Positions 1 through 6,483 are shown, counted from the stretch's first letter. The stretch is DNA of 7,206 nt from Thermoanaerobaculales bacterium (GCA_029932545.1 JAOZPW010000202.1:1-7206), one strand, 5' to 3'. A program made the numbers and translations. The notes: generated by a model from the letters alone, not told the origin.

Positions 1-19
1 ACCTGCGAAGACTCGGAAA

Positions 20-1378
20 CTACCCCCCAACGGTGAAATGGGTCTCGTGCACGCCCATCAAGACAGGGGTGACCTCCTCGTTGGGGATCCCGAGGTATGA
101 AGCGACCGAGGCCACCAGGCGTGAATACCAGACCTCGGCCTTGACAGTGACCTGACCGGCAGCAATGTCGGAGGGCAGGGTCCAGGAGAAGGTCTCGTTC
201 CTGGCTTCGAGAGGATGGAGTCGATAATCCGGACCGAAGGTCGCGGTATTCCATTGTGCGACCGTCATGCGGCCTTCCGGATCCAGATAAGGTAAGCGGA
301 AAATGCGGTCGCCGGCCGGAACCTGCCCGTCCCTCTTGAGGCCGGGGAAGTCTTTGAGTTGTTTGATGTCGCCGATGTCCTGGTAGGCCAAGGTGTCGGA
401 GGCAATGGTGAAGTTCTCGCCTTCGAAACCCTTGGCGTCGACCGGCAGATGGAAGGCGCGGCCTTTCGAATCGGTTGCCACGACATGGAGCCAGACGACC
501 CGCTCTTCGGCTGAGCCCGAGGGGATCGCGTGGCCAGCCTTGGCGTTGACGACGGTTGCGGTCAGGACCAGGTTGGAACCGGCCTTGGCGGTGGTGGTCG
601 AGGGGTGGATTCGGACTTCGGCAGCACCCATTAACTTGCCCTGATCATGGGCGCCGTGGAAGAGGTGCTGACGGACATCGGAGTGGTCGGCGCCACCCGA
701 CTCGGGGGCCGAGTTGCCCGCAGCCTTCGGGCTATGGCAGTCGATGCAGGTGATACCGGCCTTGGCCTGGGGGCTCTTCTGCCACTCAAGATGGGTTGCC
801 TTGACCCATTGACCCCACGGATCCTTCTCGTTGTGGCAGGTGCCGCAGAACTCTGCAGAACCGAGGAACGGGTTGGCGGCGATTTTGTGGTGGGGGCTTT
901 CGGTACCGGTGCGCACACCCTGTTTTATTTCCCCTGGAGAGACGATGAAGTTGAAGTTGAAGGGCACGTCACCCTCAAAACCCGTGATCGAGTGGCAGAG
1001 GTCGCAGGAGACTCCCTCGTTGGCGCGGGTGCCTTCGGATGGTTTCTTGGGAGGGATGTCGCCCGCGAGAAAAGCCAAAGGAGCATGACAGCCCATGCAG
1101 CCGGCCTTGATGCCGGCGACCTTGGCGATCCGTTCGGCATGAGGCAAGGCCAGTTCGTAGTACTCGATCTCATCCCACTCGTGGGTGAAGGACTGGGACA
1201 TCAGATTCTGTTCGTGTTGACGGGCGATGTCGACATGGCACTCCGCACAAACCTCGTCGCTTTCGAAATTCTCGTAGGCTTGAGTGCCCAACGCGGCATC
1301 TCCGGCGACGCCTGCGGCAAGAATGACTGCGCCGCCAATGAAAATGATCGATGTCAGCAATACCAGTGTGCGTTTCAT
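20..1378 (-). CDS. Secreted five-haem c-type cytochrome with C-terminal beta-rich domain
   Basis: Predicted periplasmic or surface electron carrier of 452 residues. An N-terminal signal or anchor segment (basic MKR, then a hydrophobic run to about residue 25) precedes five haem-binding CxxCH motifs at residues 44-48 (CAECH), 94-98 (CMGCH), 125-129 (CDLCH), 178-182 (CGTCH) and 211-215 (CIDCH). Many further His residues could act as distal ligands. A His-rich link (about 231-245) leads into a region without haem motifs from about 255 to the end. That region includes GHAIPSG (282-288), which resembles the GHxxPTG motif I recall from the C-terminal domains of multihaem cytochromes in Geobacter-like bacteria. 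The haem part resembles the cytochrome c554/c-prime type. I chose the ATG at 1378 because a strong ribosome site precedes it and the signal peptide begins there; the open frame extends 21 codons further upstream. A TACAAT -10-like hexamer lies at 1412-1407 without a clear -35. The redox partner is unknown. Confidence 0.9.
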   Translation of the reverse strand: MKRTLVLLTSIIFIGGAVILAAGVAGDAALGTQAYENFESDEVCAECHVDIARQHEQNLMSQSFTHEWDEIEYYELALPHAERIAKVAGIKAGCMGCHAPLAFLAGDIPPKKPSEGTRANEGVSCDLCHSITGFEGDVPFNFNFIVSPGEIKQGVRTGTESPHHKIAANPFLGSAEFCGTCHNEKDPWGQWVKATHLEWQKSPQAKAGITCIDCHSPKAAGNSAPESGGADHSDVRQHLFHGAHDQGKLMGAAEVRIHPSTTTAKAGSNLVLTATVVNAKAGHAIPSGSAEERVVWLHVVATDSKGRAFHLPVDAKGFEGENFTIASDTLAYQDIGDIKQLKDFPGLKRDGQVPAGDRIFRLPYLDPEGRMTVAQWNTATFGPDYRLHPLEARNETFSWTLPSDIAAGQVTVKAEVWYSRLVASVASYLGIPNEEVTPVLMGVHETHFTVGG

Positions 1379-1385
1379 GAGAACC

Positions 1386-1392
1386 CCTCCTT
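1386..1392 (-). promoter_or_regulatory. Ribosome binding site that fixes the cytochrome start
   Basis: On the minus strand AAGGAGG sits 7 nt before the ATG at 1378. This near-perfect Shine-Dalgarno selects that ATG over the upstream in-frame ATG at 1441, which would add 21 residues ahead of an otherwise normal signal peptide. Confidence 0.85.
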
Positions 1393-1477
1393 TGGTTGCG
1401 AAAGCTATTGTATCGCAGAGCTTTATTGAGAGGTTGCGCAAGAATTAGTTGGTACGAATATGTCCGATTCATGGTAG

Positions 1478-1499
1478 GGGCAGGTCCCTGTGCCTGCCC
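1478..1499. repeat. REP-like short palindrome
   Basis: GGGCAGG (1478-1484) and CCTGCCC (1493-1499) form a perfect 7-bp inverted repeat around an 8-nt loop. It lies between the hydratase stop codon and the cytochrome start. The phrase GTAGGGGCAGG...CCTGCCC resembles a widespread intergenic palindrome family seen in environmental bacterial genomes (from memory, not searched). No T-tract follows on either strand, so it is not a classic intrinsic terminator, although it could protect the 3' end of the hydratase transcript. Confidence 0.5.
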
Positions 1500-1500
1500 G

Positions 1501-1535
1501 AGCTGACGGCTGACAGCTGATAGCTGACAGCTATT
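1501..1535. repeat. Degenerate 7-nt tandem repeat at the 3' end of the hydratase gene
   Basis: Five consecutive heptamers of the form AGCTGAC, with one or two changes each, run from 1501 to 1535. The last unit overlaps the hydratase stop codon (1534-1536). The same unit in the same orientation opens the array upstream of the gene (3501-3549), so the two arrays bracket the gene. Units are contiguous and only 7 nt long, so this is a short-sequence tandem repeat and not a CRISPR. Confidence 0.7.
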
Positions 1536-3477
1536 ACAATCCCAACCGCTGTCGGGTCAGGGCCTCGAGACCTCCGGCGAGCAGCAATTCCTGGGCGGCT
1601 GGACCAACCGGGGACAGGGCGAATTCCTGCCCTCTCCATCTGGCCGTTGCGGTCTTGAAGTCAACTGCAATCGAGTCGGATGCAATGGTCTTGGTTCCGG
1701 CCTCGACCTCGGTTTCGTGAGCTGCAAGGAGCGCAGCACTGAGGTCGGGGCTTTCGATGCAGATGAAGGCGTTGTTGAAGGCGTTCCGCAGGTAGGTCTG
1801 CGAGAACGACGCGGCGATGACCACCCGGATGCCACGGTACTTGAGAGCCGTCGCAGCCTGTTCTCGAGAAGAGCCGGCGCCGAAGTTGCGCCCGGCGACA
1901 ATGACGTCGCCGTCGGAGGCGATCTCCTGGAAGGCGGGGTCGTAGTTGAGCATGGCGTAGCTCGCCATCTCCTCGGGGCTCAGGTCGTCGCGGTAGGTGA
2001 CGTCCTTTCCGTAGATGCCGTCGGTGTTGAGATTGTCGGTCGGGAGGAAGAGCGCCCGCCCTTCAAGGCTCGATGGGAAGCCCTCTTTGATTTCTACGGT
2101 CCGAGCGGCCGGCTTCCAACCGAGGTCTTCGCAGCGGTATTTGAGCTGTTTTTCCTTGAATCGATCGGGGCCGGTGATGTAACCGGCGATAGCGGATGCG
2201 GCTACGACTGCCGGGCTGCCCAGGTAGGCCTTGGCGTCCCGGGCGCCCATGCGCCCCTTGAAGTTGCGGTTGGTTGCCGAGATGCCGACCTCGCCGCTTT
2301 CGAGAAGGCCGATACCGAGACCGATGCAGGCGCCACAGCCCGGCGGCAGGGGGATGGCGCCGGCCCCGATCAGTTCACCCCAGATTCCCTGGGCCTCGGC
2401 CTGTTCTTGTATCTCTGCCGAAGCGGCCGCGAGGTAGAGTTCGACTCCCTCGGCGACGCTGTTGCCGTCGAGGATCTCGGCGGCTTCGGCCAGATCCTCC
2501 AGGCGGGCGTTGGTACAGGAAAGAAGGTAGGCCTTGTGGACCGTGATCTTCTTTCGACTGATCGATGTGACCGATTCCATGACGCCGACCGAATCCGGTC
2601 CGCAGACGTGGGGCGTGACGGTACCGAGGTCCAAGCGGATCTCGGTCGCATACTCGGCGTCCTCGTCCGGGCATGGAGGCTCAGCCTCCCACCCTTTGAT
2701 GTCACTCTCGGAGAGTCGAGCCGAGAGGCCGCGCTCGGCCAGAACCGCGGCACGTTGCCGGAAGTAGGCTGCGGTGGCCCCGTCAAATGGAAACCAGCCG
2801 ACAAGAGCGCCCCACTCGGTCGTCATATTGGCGATCGTCAGTCGTTCCGGGATCGAAAGATACTGGATGCCCTCGCCGTGGAATTCGATCGCCGCGTTGA
2901 GCACTTCGCCGGAGTTGTAGAGCCCGCACAGAGTAATGATGATGTCTTTTCCGGAAACGCCGGGTTTGGGTTCTCCTTCGAGGACGACCTTGACGGTGCG
3001 GGGTACCTGCCACCAGGTCGTGCCTCCGGCCCAGAGTGCTGCTGCGTCGGTGCGGACGACCGGTGTGCCGAGGGCGCTCAGGCCGCCGTAGGTGTTGGAA
3101 TGGGAGTCCGAGGCAACCACCAGGGCGCCGGGATGGACAAAACCGTTCTCGATCATCAACTGGTGACCGATGCCGGCCCCTGCAGGATGGAAAACGACGC
3201 CGTGCTCCTCTGCAAAGTCCTCGATTGCCCCGTATTTCTTCAGATTGGCCTCGGACGTGTCCTGGACGTTGTGATCCAGGGTGAAGACCGGCTGAGAGGA
3301 GTCCGCCATTCTGGTGGCGCCGATCTCCTTGAATTTCGGAATGACCGCCCCGGTGTTGTCATGGGTCATGACGTGGAAAGGCCGGACAGTAACCATGTCT
3401 CCGGCACGAACTTCATGACCGGGTGTGAGGTCGACTGAGTGGGCCTGAACGATCTTTTCGGTAACGGTTTGTGCCAT
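1534..3477 (-). CDS. Single-chain aconitase-superfamily hydratase, fungal homoaconitase (Lys4)-like
   Basis: Predicted cytoplasmic [4Fe-4S] hydro-lyase of 647 residues with the LeuC-like catalytic part and LeuD-like swivel part in one chain. Cluster ligands are C321 (SCTN), C381 and C384 (GCGAC). Other signatures are SDSHSNTYGG (123-132), RTDAAALWA (142-150), ATNRNFKGRMG (401-411), DNLNTDGIY (481-489) and the swivel-domain NFGAGSSREQAATAL (531-545). By recall of yeast Lys4, the match is close along the whole chain: TEKIVQ near the start, TTWWQxP, GVSGKDII, TIANMTTEWGAL and NTDGIY. The length also fits mature Lys4 better than the roughly 750-900 residues of ordinary aconitases. Lys4 hydrates cis-homoaconitate to homoisocitrate in lysine synthesis; the substrate here is not shown. 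The ATG at 3477 has AGGAGG 4 nt upstream. It lies downstream of an MmgE/PrpD gene on the same strand. Aconitase or a methylaconitate hydratase are alternatives. Confidence 0.9.
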   Translation of the reverse strand: MAQTVTEKIVQAHSVDLTPGHEVRAGDMVTVRPFHVMTHDNTGAVIPKFKEIGATRMADSSQPVFTLDHNVQDTSEANLKKYGAIEDFAEEHGVVFHPAGAGIGHQLMIENGFVHPGALVVASDSHSNTYGGLSALGTPVVRTDAAALWAGGTTWWQVPRTVKVVLEGEPKPGVSGKDIIITLCGLYNSGEVLNAAIEFHGEGIQYLSIPERLTIANMTTEWGALVGWFPFDGATAAYFRQRAAVLAERGLSARLSESDIKGWEAEPPCPDEDAEYATEIRLDLGTVTPHVCGPDSVGVMESVTSISRKKITVHKAYLLSCTNARLEDLAEAAEILDGNSVAEGVELYLAAASAEIQEQAEAQGIWGELIGAGAIPLPPGCGACIGLGIGLLESGEVGISATNRNFKGRMGARDAKAYLGSPAVVAASAIAGYITGPDRFKEKQLKYRCEDLGWKPAARTVEIKEGFPSSLEGRALFLPTDNLNTDGIYGKDVTYRDDLSPEEMASYAMLNYDPAFQEIASDGDVIVAGRNFGAGSSREQAATALKYRGIRVVIAASFSQTYLRNAFNNAFICIESPDLSAALLAAHETEVEAGTKTIASDSIAVDFKTATARWRGQEFALSPVGPAAQELLLAGGLEALTRQRLGL

Positions 3478-3500
3478 GGTACCTCCTGGGACGGACTGAG

Positions 3501-3614
3501 AGCTGACAGCTGAAAGCTATTAGCCATTAGCCGTTAGCAATTAGCATGACAACTTCCAGGTTCTCAAATTAACGCTTTCTTGAGCTAACTGCTAACAGCT
3601 AACTGCTAACAGCT
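3501..3614 (-). repeat. Paired heptamer repeat arrays forming a long imperfect hairpin
   Basis: The left array (3501-3549) is seven contiguous degenerate heptamers drifting from AGCTGAC through AGCTATT to AGCAATT. The right array (3583-3614) is an exact 14-mer tandem (AGCTAACTGCTAAC twice) followed by AGCT. Positions 3515-3545 and 3584-3614 are inverted copies: 26 of 31 positions are complementary, around a 38-nt loop. Read as minus-strand RNA, the sense of the flanking genes, four of the five differences become G-U pairs, leaving one A-G mismatch. The element fills most of the gap between the PrpD-family gene and the hydratase gene. Possible roles are processing, mRNA stabilisation, attenuation or a mobile palindromic repeat. 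There is no U-tract after the stem. Confidence 0.75.
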
Positions 3615-3629
3615 TCCCACTTCGCCGGG

Positions 3630-5000
3630 TCAGCTGACGACCAACTCACCCATCAACTCCCTGACGTCATCGAACTCCTCGGCGCAATCGACGGCGGCCT
3701 GGATGCGCTGGACATCATCGGCGGTTGCGATGCCCTCCGCCAGAGCGGCGAACTTGCCGGCGATCTCCGCATCGGTCAGGGGGTTACGGGGGTCGCCCTT
3801 GGGATAGTCCAGTTTCTTCTCGAGCTCGCGTCCATCAGTCGTCTTGATGACTACCTTGACCCGTTGCAGTTCGGGGAAGACCGCCTCGATCTCGGGATCG
3901 GCGATGACCTTGACCTTGTTGAGTTGTGCCCTGATCTTCGAGTCCATGATCTTGGCGTCGGTGAACTGAATCGGTGTCACCTGACGATCAGCGACCGCCG
4001 CAGCAATGACGTAGGGTAGGCTGTGGTCTGCGGTCTCCTTGGAGCGTGGGTCGTATTTGGAGGGGTCGGCCAGGATGTCGGCGGCCCTGGCAAGGGAGTA
4101 GATGGTCACCGTTTCGACCTCGTCCGCAGAGAGGTCGTTGTCAATCACCAGATCCAGGGTTGCGGAGATCGGCGCATGGGTCAGGGCCTCGGTCGGAAAG
4201 AACTTCATTCCGCATTGCATGATCCGCCAACTGTCGCCCAGGCCGTCGGTCAGGATGTTGAATTTCCATTCGGTGTCGAAGACATGTGAGAAACCTTCTT
4301 TGCCGTCGAGCACATGTTCCGGCCCCGTGTAGCCCTGCTCGGCCAGGAGGGCTGCCAGGACGCCGCTTTGAGTTGCCAAGGGATCGACGGTGTTCTTCAT
4401 CATCGTCAACTTGCCGGCGGTCACAGATCCCGTGCTGCAGTGACGGGAGGCCGAGATGCCGATGGCGTGCTGGATCTGTTCAGCGTTGAGTCCGAGCATG
4501 CGTCCGGCGACAATCGGCGAAACGGCCGCTGTCAAGGTTGCGTGGTGCCAGCCGATTTCTCGAACGCCGGGGAAGCTGGCTTCGCACATGCGTTGTTCGA
4601 ATTCATATGCCAGGGCAATGCCCAGGATCAGGTCCCGCGCAGAGCCGCCGGCGCGCTCGGCTGCGGCCATTGCGGCGGGGATGATATCCGAGGGGTGGGA
4701 GGGATCCTGTTTCCAATAAATGTCGTTGTAGTCCATCACCCGAATCATGAGCGAATTGAGCAGGGACGCCGACACTGGGTCCATTTTTTCGCCGGTGACC
4801 AGCACTGTGGCGTTGCCGGATCCGGCGATCTCAGTCAGCACCTTTCGGGCCATGTGCACGTCGTGCTGTTGGGCGCCCCCGAGGGCACAGCCGACTGAAT
4901 CCATCAGGTAGCGCTTGACTTCGGTAACGACCTCTTCGGGAAGATCTTCGTAGGTTGTTGATGCGGCCCACTCGGCCATGGTGAGGGTAACGTTCGACAT
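3630..5000 (-). CDS. MmgE/PrpD family protein (2-methylcitrate dehydratase-like)
   Basis: Predicted cytoplasmic enzyme of 456 residues, the usual length for MmgE/PrpD. The family acts on small polycarboxylates and includes 2-methylcitrate dehydratase (PrpD), cis-aconitate decarboxylase and iminodisuccinate epimerase. Visible signatures are MDYNDIYW (89-96) with HPSD (102-105), WHHATLTAAVSPI (151-163), K202 in the position of the conserved family lysine, LLAEQGYTGPE (218-228), ETADHSLPYVIAAA (322-335) near the helical-domain end, and YPKGDPRNPLTDAE (399-412) near the C terminus. The D93, H102 and H152/H153 side chains are plausible active-site residues by analogy with cis-aconitate decarboxylase; I did not align them. 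The start at 5000 has GGAGG about 5 nt upstream. The gene is followed on the same strand by a Lys4-like hydratase, which favours a dehydratase role over decarboxylase. The substrate cannot be assigned. A TACAAT -10-like hexamer lies at 5055-5050 without a good -35. Confidence 0.9.
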   Translation of the reverse strand: MSNVTLTMAEWAASTTYEDLPEEVVTEVKRYLMDSVGCALGGAQQHDVHMARKVLTEIAGSGNATVLVTGEKMDPVSASLLNSLMIRVMDYNDIYWKQDPSHPSDIIPAAMAAAERAGGSARDLILGIALAYEFEQRMCEASFPGVREIGWHHATLTAAVSPIVAGRMLGLNAEQIQHAIGISASRHCSTGSVTAGKLTMMKNTVDPLATQSGVLAALLAEQGYTGPEHVLDGKEGFSHVFDTEWKFNILTDGLGDSWRIMQCGMKFFPTEALTHAPISATLDLVIDNDLSADEVETVTIYSLARAADILADPSKYDPRSKETADHSLPYVIAAAVADRQVTPIQFTDAKIMDSKIRAQLNKVKVIADPEIEAVFPELQRVKVVIKTTDGRELEKKLDYPKGDPRNPLTDAEIAGKFAALAEGIATADDVQRIQAAVDCAEEFDDVRELMGELVVS

Positions 5001-5022
5001 CGGTTCCTCCAGATTTCAGCTC

Positions 5023-5043
5023 GCCCGGCGTCGTCCGCCGGGC
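5023..5043 (-). other. GC-rich hairpin in the PrpD-family gene leader
   Basis: GCCCGGCG (5023-5030) and CGCCGGGC (5036-5043) form a perfect 8-bp stem with a 5-nt loop. In the minus-strand transcript the stem ends 22 nt before the ATG at 5000, just upstream of the ribosome site. If the TACAAT at 5055-5050 is a -10 element, transcription would start at about 5043 and the hairpin would form the very 5' end of the mRNA. No U-tract follows, so it is not an intrinsic terminator for the lipoprotein gene upstream. Confidence 0.5.
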
Positions 5044-5121
5044 CGAGGGATTGTAACCCGAGTGAGCTGTCGATGGGGAAAGTTTTGAGGATAATCAAGA
5101 GCGGGCAGCTGACCGTTTTTG

Positions 5122-5715
5122 TCAGTTCGGGGGAAAGCCCTTCAGCATTTCACCCATGACATCCTCGACCCGTTTTCCGGAGGGATTATCGTATTTTGCG
5201 TCACCTTCAATGACACCGGTCCAGACCAGGGTTTTGGTGCGCCGGTCGATGATGTCCAGCACGAGCGTACCTGTAGAGTACTCTCTGACCTTGCTGACCC
5301 CGCCGCCTCCGCCGTAGCCACCGTAGCCGGCGCCATAGCCATAACCCGCCCATCCGCCGTAACCGTAGCCTCCGTAATACCCGGCGTAGACGGTGTAATC
5401 GACACGCGTTTCCTTCTTGGTGTTGATGTAATAGGCGAAGAGAAGATCAGCCTGGGGGGGCGCGATCACCCGCTCGATGCCCTTGGTGTCCATCATGATG
5501 TCGTCAACCACCCTGCGGAGCCTGATGTCCAGGTGCTCCGGAAGCTGCTGCTCACTGGAGGGCCCCTCGTTCTGGGTGATCCAGGTGAAGGAGGAGTATT
5601 GACTGAAATCTATTGAATGATCCCATTCGTGATCGATGCTGAGAGAGGAACAGCCGGAGAGCATAAGAGTAATTGCCAGAGCGAGCACGATTGAGACGCG
5701 GGTGAATATATTCAT
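5122..5715 (-). CDS. DUF4136-type lipoprotein with Gly/Tyr-rich insert
   Basis: Predicted lipoprotein of 197 residues. The signal peptide ends in the lipobox LSGC with the lipidated cysteine at C22; no Asp follows, so outer-membrane sorting is likely. The mature part has the DUF4136 pattern: an early beta strand with a DFSQYSSFTW stretch (36-45), a helix with RRVVDDIM (67-74), ADLLFAYYI (89-97), and the closing strands TGTLVLDIID (148-157) and KTLVWTGVIEGDA (161-173). Between the central and closing strands lies a low-complexity Gly/Tyr/Trp segment (about 110-139). Proteins of this family commonly carry such a loop, and their function is unknown. The ATG at 5715 has no recognisable Shine-Dalgarno, because the bases before it read TCCTCCACCG, but the signal peptide starts there. 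The gene is divergent from vapB, with 98 bp between the start codons. Confidence 0.88.
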   Translation of the reverse strand: MNIFTRVSIVLALAITLMLSGCSSLSIDHEWDHSIDFSQYSSFTWITQNEGPSSEQQLPEHLDIRLRRVVDDIMMDTKGIERVIAPPQADLLFAYYINTKKETRVDYTVYAGYYGGYGYGGWAGYGYGAGYGGYGGGGGVSKVREYSTGTLVLDIIDRRTKTLVWTGVIEGDAKYDNPSGKRVEDVMGEMLKGFPPN

Positions 5716-5768
5716 CGGTGGAGGATACCCGAGCGGGAGGGGTTGGGTCGAGGCTTGTTTTCATTGAT

Positions 5769-5797
5769 TTGAAAAGTATCTACGAAAAATATATACT
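5769..5797 (+). promoter_or_regulatory. Sigma-70-type promoter of vapBC
   Basis: TTGAAA (5769-5774) and TATACT (5792-5797) are separated by exactly 17 bp, each one base or so from consensus. The predicted start, near 5804, leaves a leader of about 10 nt that just includes the GAGGTG ribosome site (5805-5810) ahead of the ATG at 5814. This is the best promoter in the window. Confidence 0.75.
5775..5797. promoter_or_regulatory. Candidate VapBC operator dyad over the promoter
   Basis: AGTATCTAC (5775-5783) and ATATATACT (5789-5797) are imperfect inverted repeats (7 of 9 positions match) around a 5-nt spacer. They cover the promoter spacer and the -10 box. VapB and VapBC complexes usually autorepress by binding such palindromes, so this is the likely site. 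It also lies upstream of the divergent lipoprotein gene. The sequence is AT-rich, so some of the symmetry could be chance. Confidence 0.45.
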
Positions 5798-5813
5798 ATT
5801 GACAGAGGTGACC

Positions 5814-6047
5814 ATGACCGACCGAGCGCGTATCTTTAAGAGTGGCGGCAGCCAGGCCGTTCGCCTTCCCAAAGAGTTTCGATTCGACGATGCCGAGGTG
5901 AGGATCTATAAGGTTGGATCGAAGGTCATCCTTGAACCGGTTCAGCGGCGGTGGAGTGAGGCTTTTCTCGCGCTCGCCGGATCAGCAGAGGACTTTCCCT
6001 ATCCGCAAGACTTCGACAGCTCTGATCCTGCGCCGAGTTTCGAGTGA
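5814..6047 (+). CDS. vapB: VapB-type antitoxin (SpoVT/AbrB-like swapped-hairpin, VagC family)
   Basis: Predicted 77-residue antitoxin that would bind and neutralise the PIN toxin encoded next to it and repress the operon. The N-terminal DNA-binding part carries the VagC/VapB signature: IFKSGGSQAVRLPKEFRF (7-24), then the second strand pair EVRIYKVGSKVILEP (28-42). The C-terminal tail (about 43-77, with RRWSEAFLALAGSAEDFP) is the part expected to wrap the toxin. I chose the ATG at 5814 because it follows the GAGGTG ribosome site and gives the standard family start. A GTG in frame at 5718 would add 32 residues that do not belong to the family and would begin before the promoter. The stop codon overlaps the toxin start by 4 nt (GTGA), implying translational coupling. 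Confidence 0.92.
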   Translation: MTDRARIFKSGGSQAVRLPKEFRFDDAEVRIYKVGSKVILEPVQRRWSEAFLALAGSAEDFPYPQDFDSSDPAPSFE

Positions 6048-6469
6048 AATTTCTGCTCGATACAAATGTCTGCATCGACTTTCTCAACGGTCGGTTTCCG
6101 CTGGTAGCTGAACGAATCCGTAATAACGACCCGGACGACCTTGTTCTCAGTTCCATCGTTGTCGCTGAGTTGCGCTACGGCGCCCAAAAGAGCCAGAGGC
6201 AGCGAGAAAATCACAAGAAACTCGACCTGCTGTTCAGTGAAGTGGGGATTATCGAGTTTGACGAGGCTGCGGCACAGGCCTTTGGGATCATCCGAACGGC
6301 CCTGGAAATACGAGGTACACCAATCGGACCGTTTGACATGCTCATTGCCGCCCACGCGCGTTCGTTGGACCTGATTTTGGTAACTGACAACACCAGAGAA
6401 TTTTCCCGGGTTGATGGGGTTAAATTGGTGAATTGGCGGGTGGTGGCGGAGTCTGTTTCTGGGAGGTGA
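6044..6469 (+). CDS. vapC: VapC-type toxin, PIN-domain ribonuclease
   Basis: Predicted 141-residue PIN-domain endoribonuclease; characterised VapC toxins cut initiator tRNA or other stable RNA when free of antitoxin. The acidic metal-binding residues are all present: D6 in FLLDTN (3-8), E42 in VAELRYGA (40-47), D98 in GPFDMLIAAHA (95-105) and D115 in VTDNTREF (113-120). The spacing matches the enteric VapC group, which has TNNTREF where this protein has TDNTREF. The toxin therefore looks intact. Translation starts at a GTG that overlaps the vapB stop, which usually keeps toxin output below antitoxin output. The last residues after NWRVVAE look like a short variable tail. No terminator is evident after the TGA, and a C7 run follows the stop directly. 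Confidence 0.94.
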   Translation: MKFLLDTNVCIDFLNGRFPLVAERIRNNDPDDLVLSSIVVAELRYGAQKSQRQRENHKKLDLLFSEVGIIEFDEAAAQAFGIIRTALEIRGTPIGPFDMLIAAHARSLDLILVTDNTREFSRVDGVKLVNWRVVAESVSGR

Positions 6470-6483
6470 TAACCCCCCCGTCG

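Noticed and set aside
647..1429. 260-residue plus-strand open frame opposite the cytochrome gene
   Set aside because: It is antisense to a clear five-haem cytochrome, with no motif or ribosome site of its own.
1717..3438. 573-residue open frame on the plus strand opposite the hydratase gene
   Set aside because: It lies wholly antisense to a gene with intact family motifs. Its translation has no recognisable domain and reflects GC-rich codon bias on the opposite strand.
3501..3614. CRISPR array
   Set aside because: Units are 7 nt, contiguous and degenerate, with no spacers and no cas genes nearby.
5109..5125. Intrinsic terminator at the lipoprotein stop codon (CTGAC/GTCAG hairpin)
   Set aside because: The stem is only 5 bp and the T-run lies in the loop of the plus strand, so neither strand gives a stem followed by U residues.
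5718..5813. GTG start that would extend VapB by 32 residues
   Set aside because: The extension precedes the strong promoter and lacks family sequence, whereas the ATG at 5814 has a ribosome site and the standard VapB start.
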